A stretch of DNA of 5,539 nucleotides. It comes from Thermoguttaceae bacterium (GTDB taxonomy: Bacteria; Planctomycetota; Planctomycetia; Pirellulales; Thermoguttaceae). A program made the position numbers and the translations under genes. Of this stretch, positions 1 through 3,923 are shown piece by piece (position 1 is the first letter of the stretch; each line of letters begins with the position of its first letter). Under the pieces are notes generated by a model. That model did no database searches, was not told the DNA's origin, and saw nothing but the letters and a program-made list of their open reading frames with translations. The stretch is taken from assembly GCA_024653385.1 (NCBI GenBank), contig JANLFZ010000424.1, positions 1 through 5,539 on the forward strand, in the 5' to 3' direction.

Positions 1-120
1 GCGGCGACGCGACGGCGGACGGGGCGAAACGCGCAGCGGCCGGGCGGACCGGCCGGCGCAACCCGCGGTGCCCCCGCACCGAAAGGGGGGGCCTTGCGTC
101 GCACTCCGAGCAAGGTATAA
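1..120 (+). CDS. Possible 3' end of an upstream gene (Arg-rich tail)
   Basis: Reading from base 1 in the first frame, the sequence stays open for 39 codons and ends at TAA (118-120). The encoded tail is rich in Arg, Gly, Pro and Ala and ends in PSKV. Basic low-complexity tails of this sort occur at the C terminus of some RNA helicases and pseudouridine synthases, but nothing here identifies a family. The other two plus frames are also open across this GC-rich stretch, so the call is weak. If real, its stop codon overlaps the TATAAT box of the next operon. Confidence 0.22.
   Translation, partial: AATRRRTGRNAQRPGGPAGATRGAPAPKGGALRRTPSKV
66..92 (+). other. Two competing GC-rich hairpins, possible terminator or attenuator element
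   Basis: Bases 66-81 form a perfect 6-bp stem (CGGTGC/GCACCG) with a CCCC tetraloop. Alternatively GCCCCC at 70-75 pairs with GGGGGC at 87-92. The two structures share bases and exclude each other. There is no T tract after either, so this is not a classic intrinsic terminator. The element lies just before the -35 region of the downstream promoter. Confidence 0.3.
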
Positions 121-121
121 T
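94..121 (+). promoter_or_regulatory. Sigma70-type promoter candidate for the aminotransferase-oxidoreductase operon
   Basis: A perfect -10 hexamer TATAAT is at 116-121. The best -35 is TTGCGT at 94-99, which matches TTGACA only at the first three bases, with a 16-base spacer. Transcription would start near 128, giving a leader of about 130 bases before the ATG at 260. The exact -10 in such GC-rich surroundings is the main support. The weak -35 suggests modest or activator-assisted expression. Confidence 0.5.
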
Positions 122-195
122 CCGAGACGACAATTGGGCGCTCGCCGGCATCCGTAGCGGCACTGTCGGCTTGGAAAGAGCAACTCCACCGTGGG

Positions 196-238
196 CCGAG
201 CCCCGAAATACCGGGTCGGTCGCGGTCGGAGTTTTTTT
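196..238 (+). promoter_or_regulatory. Leader hairpin followed by a T7 tract, possible attenuator
   Basis: CCGA (196-199) plus CCCG (202-205) can pair with CGGG (212-215) plus TCGG (216-219), with a 2-base bulge and an AAATAC loop. A second TCGG copy at 226-229 can replace the outer partner, which brings the stem within two bases of the seven-T run at 232-238. A hairpin ahead of a T run in a long leader resembles an intrinsic terminator or attenuator. The stem is short and imperfect, and no known riboswitch consensus is recognised. Confidence 0.25.
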
Positions 239-248
239 GTTGGAACGT

Positions 249-252
249 GGAG
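249..252 (+). promoter_or_regulatory. Shine-Dalgarno GGAG that fixes the aminotransferase start
   Basis: GGAG lies seven bases before the ATG at 260. The only upstream in-frame alternative of note, GTG at 191, has just a distant GGAAAG and would force the T7 tract to be translated. The ATG at 260 is therefore preferred. Confidence 0.7.
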
Positions 253-259
253 CCGCATT

Positions 260-1624
260 ATGCCCCGCTTCGATCTTGTTCCCCGTCAGGTCCCCCCGGT
301 CGAAACCAAGTACCGCCGCATCAAGACGCCGATTCCGGTGCCGGAGTCGATCCCCATCCTCCAGCGGCTCCGGCAGTTCGAGCCTCAGTCGATGAGCGGC
401 CAACCCCCGGTGTTGTGGGACCGGGCCGAGGGGATTCAGGTCTACGATCGTTGGGGCAACATGTGGCTGGACTGGTCGTCCGGGGTGCTGGTGACCAACG
501 CGGGTCACGGCCACCCGGCCATCCGCCAGTCCATTCGCCAACAAGTCGACCACGGATTGCTGCACAACTACTGTTTTCCGTCGGAGGTCCGGGCGCAAGC
601 CGTCGAGCAACTCGCCCGCGTGTCGCCGGAAGGACTCAAGAAGGTCTTCCTGCTGACGACCGGGGCAGAAGCCTGCGAGTGCGCGATCAAACTCGCCCGC
701 ACCTGGGGCCGGAAGCTGGCCGGCGACCGGAAGATCACGATCGTGACGTTCCATAATGCGTTTCACGGGCGGACCCTTGGGGCCCAGATGGCCGGCGGCA
801 TCCCGAAGCTTAAGGAGTGGATCGTCAACCTGGACAAGAACATGGTTCAGGTGCCCTTTCCCGACGGCTTCCGCTGTCCCGACACACGGTTCGAACGCTT
901 CGTGGAATCGCTCGACGCGATGGGAGTGACCGGGGATTCGGTGGCGGGCGTGATGACCGAGACCTACCAGGGAGGCAACGCCAGCTTCGCCCCGCCCGAG
1001 TACATCCAGAAACTCCGCGCCTGGTGCGACAAACACCGGGCGCTGTTGATTTTCGACGAGGTGCAAGCGGGGTTCGGGCGCACGGGCACCTACTGGGGAT
1101 TCGAACATTACGGGGTGGTGCCCGATCTGATCTGCTGCGGCAAGGGCATTTCGAGCGGGTTGCCGATTTCGGCAGTCATCGGGCGGCAAGAGGTCATGGA
1201 CCTCTATCCGCCGGGGTCGATGACGTCGACGCACACGGGCAACCCGGTGTGCGCCGCCAGCGTACTGGCCAACCTCCGGGTGATCGAGGAAGAAAACCTG
1301 GTCGAGCACGCCCGGGCGATGGGCGAGATCCTCCAGCCGGGGCTTCAGGCCATCCGGCAGCGGTTCCCACACCACATCGGCGCGGTCCACGGCAAGGGCA
1401 TGGTCGCGTCGTTGCACATGGTCAAGCCGGGCGGAATCGAGCCCGATGCCGACCTGGCGTCCGACATCGTGCGCCGCTCGGTCGAGAAGGGCCTGTTGAT
1501 GTTCGCGCCGGTGGGCTATGCCGGCGCGTCGGTCAAGGTGGCCCCGCCCTTGGTGATGGACGAAGAACCCCTGCGCGAAAGCCTCGCGGTACTCGAAGAA
1601 GCGATCCAGGAGGCCGTCTCATGA
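260..1624 (+). CDS. Class III PLP-dependent aminotransferase (GABA/ornithine aminotransferase-like)
   Basis: This is a 454-residue cytoplasmic enzyme expected to move an amino group between an amine donor and a ketone or aldehyde acceptor using pyridoxal phosphate. Visible class III motifs appear in the usual order: a GHGHP segment near the N terminus; TTGAEA (133-138), which contributes to the PLP phosphate site; FHGRT (168-172), with the aromatic residue that stacks on the cofactor; FDEVQ (265-269), whose D266 should bind the pyridine nitrogen; K295 in a GKGISSGLP context as the Schiff-base lysine; and T324 in TSTHTGNP, 29 residues later, as the phosphate ligand from the partner subunit. 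Length is normal for the family (about 420-460). All catalytic residues are present, so it should be active. Substrate cannot be read from sequence; the annotation '4-aminobutyrate aminotransferase' would be over-specific. It is the first gene of a coupled pair with the downstream oxidoreductase. Confidence 0.95.
   Translation: MPRFDLVPRQVPPVETKYRRIKTPIPVPESIPILQRLRQFEPQSMSGQPPVLWDRAEGIQVYDRWGNMWLDWSSGVLVTNAGHGHPAIRQSIRQQVDHGLLHNYCFPSEVRAQAVEQLARVSPEGLKKVFLLTTGAEACECAIKLARTWGRKLAGDRKITIVTFHNAFHGRTLGAQMAGGIPKLKEWIVNLDKNMVQVPFPDGFRCPDTRFERFVESLDAMGVTGDSVAGVMTETYQGGNASFAPPEYIQKLRAWCDKHRALLIFDEVQAGFGRTGTYWGFEHYGVVPDLICCGKGISSGLPISAVIGRQEVMDLYPPGSMTSTHTGNPVCAASVLANLRVIEEENLVEHARAMGEILQPGLQAIRQRFPHHIGAVHGKGMVASLHMVKPGGIEPDADLASDIVRRSVEKGLLMFAPVGYAGASVKVAPPLVMDEEPLRESLAVLEEAIQEAVS
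1608..1613 (+). promoter_or_regulatory. Perfect Shine-Dalgarno AGGAGG inside the upstream gene
   Basis: AGGAGG lies seven bases before the ATG at 1621, within the last codons of the aminotransferase. It fixes the oxidoreductase start, although that frame stays open far upstream through the aminotransferase gene. Confidence 0.85.
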
Positions 1625-2883
1625 ATCCCGTGCTGGAACCGCTCGAAGTCGTTCTGGTCGGCGGCGGGATGATCACCCACGACCAGATCCTGCCCTCGCT
1701 GTACCACCTGCAACGGCTCGGCGCCGTGGGGCCGATTACCGTCTGCGCGCTGAACTCGGCGCCGCTTAGGACCCTGGCCGAGGCCCAAGGGTTGCGCGAT
1801 GCCTTTCCGGGCCGGAGCTTTCGGGCGGTGCCGGCCCTCGACGAGCCTCCCGATCGCATCCAGCCCGAACGCTATCGCGAGGCCGTTGCCGCGCTCGGGC
1901 CGCGGAACCTCGTCGTGGTGGCCGTGCCGGACCACCTGCACGACGCGGTCATCCGCACGGCGATCGAGCACGACCAGCACGTGCTGACCGTCAAGCCGCT
2001 GGTGCTCAAGTACGCCCAGGCGGCCGAGATCGAACGCATGGCGCGGCGGCGCGGGCTGTTCGTGGGCGTCGAGTACCACAAGCGGTTCGACCGCCGCGCC
2101 CTGGACGCCCGGGGGCTCTACCGCCGCGGCCGCTTCGGCGAGTTCCGCTGCGGCGAGGCCAAACTGATCGAGCCCTACTACTACCGCCACTCGAACTTCC
2201 AGAACTGGTTCACCCGCGAGAACAGCGATCCGTTCACCTATGTCGGGTGCCATTACGTCGATCTGGTGTACTTCATCACCGGACTGCGACCGGTCGAGGT
2301 GGCGGTTCGCGGCGTCGAGGGGGCATTCCCCAACGGCAACATCGGCTACCTCTGGACGGCGGCCCACGTGGTTTGGGAAAACGGCGCGGTCTTGAGCGTG
2401 ACCAACGGCTTGGGCTATCCCGACGAGGGGGCCGGCACGAACGACCAGGGCTTGTGCATGTTCTGCGAGGGACCCGATTGCGGCGCCCTGCTGCGGCACG
2501 ACGACCAGTTCCGCGGCGTCAGCCATGCCTATGTCGACCGCCGGGCGGGCGCGGTGTTCCGTTTCGTTAGCCCCGACTACTTCCGGCTGGTCCCGTGGGA
2601 AGGCGAAGGCCTGCGCCCGGTCGGCTACGGATACGATTCGATCGAGGCGCTGGTGCAGGCGGTCCACCGCGTCAATGCGGCCGGGACGGGACGGCCGGAG
2701 AGCGAGGCGGCCGACCGGCGACGCGAAGTCCTCGACGAGATCGACCGCCGCGGAATCCTCGCCACCCCCGCCAACAGCTTCATCAATGAGCTGGTGACCG
2801 AGGCCGCCCGAGCATCGATCGTCGAATCGGGCCGGCGAGTGCGGATCGACTACACGGGCACGCCGACGTGTACTCCGCTGTGA
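1621..2883 (+). CDS. Gfo/Idh/MocA family NAD(P)-dependent oxidoreductase
   Basis: This is a 420-residue cytoplasmic protein with an N-terminal Rossmann fold: strand, then GGGMI (14-18) as the dinucleotide-binding turn. V/A-V-P-D-H then matches the family's segment after the central strands. The usual catalytic EKP motif appears as V124-K125-P126, keeping the lysine but lacking the glutamate. G149-V-E-Y-H-K-R-F-D157 follows and matches the conserved segment at the start of the C-terminal domain. G209-C-H211-x-x-D214 matches the GxHxxD motif whose histidine takes part in catalysis in this family. Members oxidise or reduce hydroxyl/keto groups on sugars, inositols and related polyols. Length is at the long end (typical 330-390), with extra sequence around 275-310 containing a CMFCEGPDC cysteine cluster. 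The start overlaps the aminotransferase stop as ATGA, implying translational coupling and a shared pathway. Exact substrate is unknown. Confidence 0.93.
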   Translation: MNPVLEPLEVVLVGGGMITHDQILPSLYHLQRLGAVGPITVCALNSAPLRTLAEAQGLRDAFPGRSFRAVPALDEPPDRIQPERYREAVAALGPRNLVVVAVPDHLHDAVIRTAIEHDQHVLTVKPLVLKYAQAAEIERMARRRGLFVGVEYHKRFDRRALDARGLYRRGRFGEFRCGEAKLIEPYYYRHSNFQNWFTRENSDPFTYVGCHYVDLVYFITGLRPVEVAVRGVEGAFPNGNIGYLWTAAHVVWENGAVLSVTNGLGYPDEGAGTNDQGLCMFCEGPDCGALLRHDDQFRGVSHAYVDRRAGAVFRFVSPDYFRLVPWEGEGLRPVGYGYDSIEALVQAVHRVNAAGTGRPESEAADRRREVLDEIDRRGILATPANSFINELVTEAARASIVESGRRVRIDYTGTPTCTPL

Positions 2884-2989
2884 GCACGGCCGGCCGCCCG
2901 GATGGCTTGCGCGTTCGGCGAGGCCCAGTCATTCAGCCGTGTGGCCGCGAAGACTTGAATATCAATGGAATTCAGCAGAGGAAGGCCGG
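2884..2989. other. Convergent intergenic gap without a clear terminator
   Basis: The 106 bases between the oxidoreductase stop and the stop of the minus-strand gene contain a 10-bp palindrome CGGCCGGCCG (2887-2896) and a CACGGC/GCCGTG pair (2885-2890 and 2936-2941). Neither is followed by a T tract on either strand. GC falls sharply from about 2940 onward. Confidence 0.5.
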
Positions 2990-3463
2990 CTACACCCTAT
3001 TCCGAATCCCGAAGTCCTTCAGCGCCACCCGGAAATGCGGTATGAGGATGCATTCTTCAAACAGACCGAGATCCTCATCAGGGATTCGTACGAACGTCGA
3101 GTTCTCGTTGGGGGTCCACCATTTCTTAGGCCCCTTATAAGGCTTGATGGGCTCGGCCAAGCGGATTAGCCGAAACGGCCGGTCGACCCAACCCCCGCCC
3201 CAAGCGCAAAAGATGTTTGGGGGTCCAGAGAATTGCCCGAGCAGATAGATGCCCTTGTTGCCATGCGTAAGATAGAAATAGTCGCCGATGGGCGCTTCCA
3301 TGAACATACGGCCCTGAGATATTCCGGCCCCACCCTTAGGCGCCGTGGTGGAATGAACGTACACGAACCGGGTTTCGATGGACTGCAGGATTTCCTTCTC
3401 GGTGAACTCTTGGGCACCTTGCGACAGTTTCCAGAAACGAGGTAGCCAAGTATCTTCGGCCAT
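2990..3463 (-). CDS. Small EVE/PUA-like domain protein (McrB N-terminal-domain type)
   Basis: The 157-residue product has no signal peptide or membrane segment. It opens with RFWKLSQG (9-16), then an alpha-helical FTEKEI stretch, ISQG (48-51), the core GDYFYLTHGNKGIYLLGQF (60-78), W92, and a C-terminal WWTPNENSTF block (115-124) followed by FEECILIPHF. From memory of family patterns, this order resembles PUA-fold EVE-type domains at the N terminus of McrB-like restriction ATPases, which recognise modified DNA bases. Here the domain is nearly the whole protein and no AAA module follows, so it is either a stand-alone reader or a truncated remnant. A GGAG (3473-3476) lies nine bases before its ATG. 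The gene is convergent with the oxidoreductase and has much lower GC than its neighbours, suggesting acquisition. The gene call is firm; the domain assignment is moderate. Confidence 0.75.
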   Translation of the reverse strand: MAEDTWLPRFWKLSQGAQEFTEKEILQSIETRFVYVHSTTAPKGGAGISQGRMFMEAPIGDYFYLTHGNKGIYLLGQFSGPPNIFCAWGGGWVDRPFRLIRLAEPIKPYKGPKKWWTPNENSTFVRIPDEDLGLFEECILIPHFRVALKDFGIRNRV

Positions 3464-3472
3464 GGCCGGCTT

Positions 3473-3476
3473 CTCC
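3473..3476 (-). promoter_or_regulatory. Shine-Dalgarno for the EVE-like gene
   Basis: On the minus strand GGAG (in context ACGGAGAAG) lies nine bases upstream of the ATG ending at 3463. It supports this start and supports the gene being real. Confidence 0.6.
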
Positions 3477-3513
3477 GTTAGGGACGTTCCGTTCGGGGGA
3501 CACGCAACCTGTT

Positions 3514-3533
3514 AATTCTGGTCTGAATTCTGG
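3514..3533. repeat. Direct repeat AATTCTGG x2, 12-base period
   Basis: AATTCTGG occurs at 3514-3521 and 3526-3533. The second copy covers the candidate -10 of the minus-strand gene, and the first lies at the predicted start of transcription. This placement is what a repressor operator would show, but an 8-bp repeat can also arise by chance. Confidence 0.4.
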
Positions 3534-3556
3534 AGTCTTGTAAATTGCCGAGTCAA
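3527..3556 (-). promoter_or_regulatory. Candidate promoter for the EVE-like gene
   Basis: On the minus strand TTGACT (3551-3556) matches the -35 consensus at five of six positions. Eighteen bases downstream is CAGAAT (3527-3532), a four-of-six -10. Transcription would begin near 3520 with a leader of about 57 bases. The -10 is imperfect, so this is a candidate only. Confidence 0.35.
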
Positions 3557-3716
3557 GGCCAGTTACGTCGACATAAGTCCATATAACGGTTACACAATGG
3601 CCGACGACGATGGCACGAAAAGGTCCATTCGAGGACATGTCCGGAATCGTGGCAGTGCCGGGCGGTTTTTCGATGTCCTTGCCGGTAGGTCATGCCGCCC
3701 ATGCTATTGCCACGCC

Positions 3717-3773
3717 GCACTGCTGGACAAGCCACCAGTCGCACCCGCGCGGGGAATTGGCCAAACTGGCTTG
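3717..3773. repeat. Cluster of imperfect inverted repeats
   Basis: ACTGCTGG (3719-3726) faces CCACCAGT (3732-3739) across an ACAAG loop with one mismatch, and the stem extends by two pairs (3717-3718 with 3741-3742) around a one-base bulge. CAAGCCA (3728-3734) is also perfectly complementary to TGGCTTG (3767-3773), so two folds compete. TTGGCCAA at 3757-3764 is an 8-bp palindrome between them. It may be a copy of a dispersed intergenic hairpin element; this cannot be tested from one copy. Confidence 0.35.
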
Positions 3774-3872
3774 CTGGATCCATCTTCCAACCGCGGCGAT
3801 CACCGAGAAGCCAACGCCTGGCCGGCGTAAGCAAACGCCCGCTATGAGCGATTCGAGGAGAAACGCGGGAAG

Positions 3873-3920
3873 ATGGAACGAGTCGCGCGATCGAACATCG
3901 AGGCTTGGATTATGGGGTGA
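3873..3920 (+). CDS. Possible 15-codon leader peptide before the glycosidase-like gene
   Basis: ATG at 3873 begins a 15-codon frame ending in TGA at 3918-3920, three bases before the ATG of the downstream gene and in the same frame. GAGGAG at 3855-3860 is 12 bases upstream, which is longer than ideal. The peptide (MERVARSNIEAWIMG) has no recognised motif. It could couple translation to the next gene, or be chance. Confidence 0.2.
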   Translation: MERVARSNIEAWIMG

Positions 3921-3923
3921 AGT

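Larger units (their letters stand above)
3464..3923. other. 460-base gene-poor region between divergent genes
   Basis: No convincing gene is seen here. The part near 3480-3600 is low in GC (43% in 3541-3600) and holds the candidate promoter and direct repeat of the minus-strand gene. From 3600 to 3834 several overlapping short frames exist on both strands, but none has a good ribosome site, recognisable motif or codon pattern like the neighbours. The stretch 3717-3773 carries inverted repeats. The last 80 bases form the leader of the glycosidase-like gene. It could contain decayed coding sequence. Confidence 0.5.

Noticed and set aside
191..259. GTG start at 191 for the aminotransferase
   Set aside because: Poor ribosome site, translation through the T7 tract, and no family-like residues in the extra 23 codons; ATG 260 has a well-placed GGAG.
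817..1620. In-frame N-terminal extension of the oxidoreductase back to 817
   Set aside because: The extension runs in the wrong frame through the aminotransferase and gives Arg-rich nonsense. The AGGAGG and ATG at 1608-1623 and the Rossmann motif near residue 14 define the true start.
1516..2667. 383-codon minus-strand frame opposite the oxidoreductase
   Set aside because: The oxidoreductase on the plus strand carries all family motifs; the antisense product has none and reflects codon bias.
2887..2896. CGGCCGGCCG palindrome after the oxidoreductase stop as a terminator
   Set aside because: A perfect palindrome without a loop or a T tract; in GC-rich DNA this is weak evidence for termination.
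3582..3587. TATAAC on the plus strand as a promoter for the glycosidase gene
   Set aside because: No acceptable -35 lies 15-18 bases upstream, and it would leave a leader of about 330 bases.
3336..3638. 100-codon minus-strand frame overlapping the EVE-like gene
   Set aside because: It overlaps the better-supported gene in another frame, has no ribosome site before its ATG and no recognisable motif.
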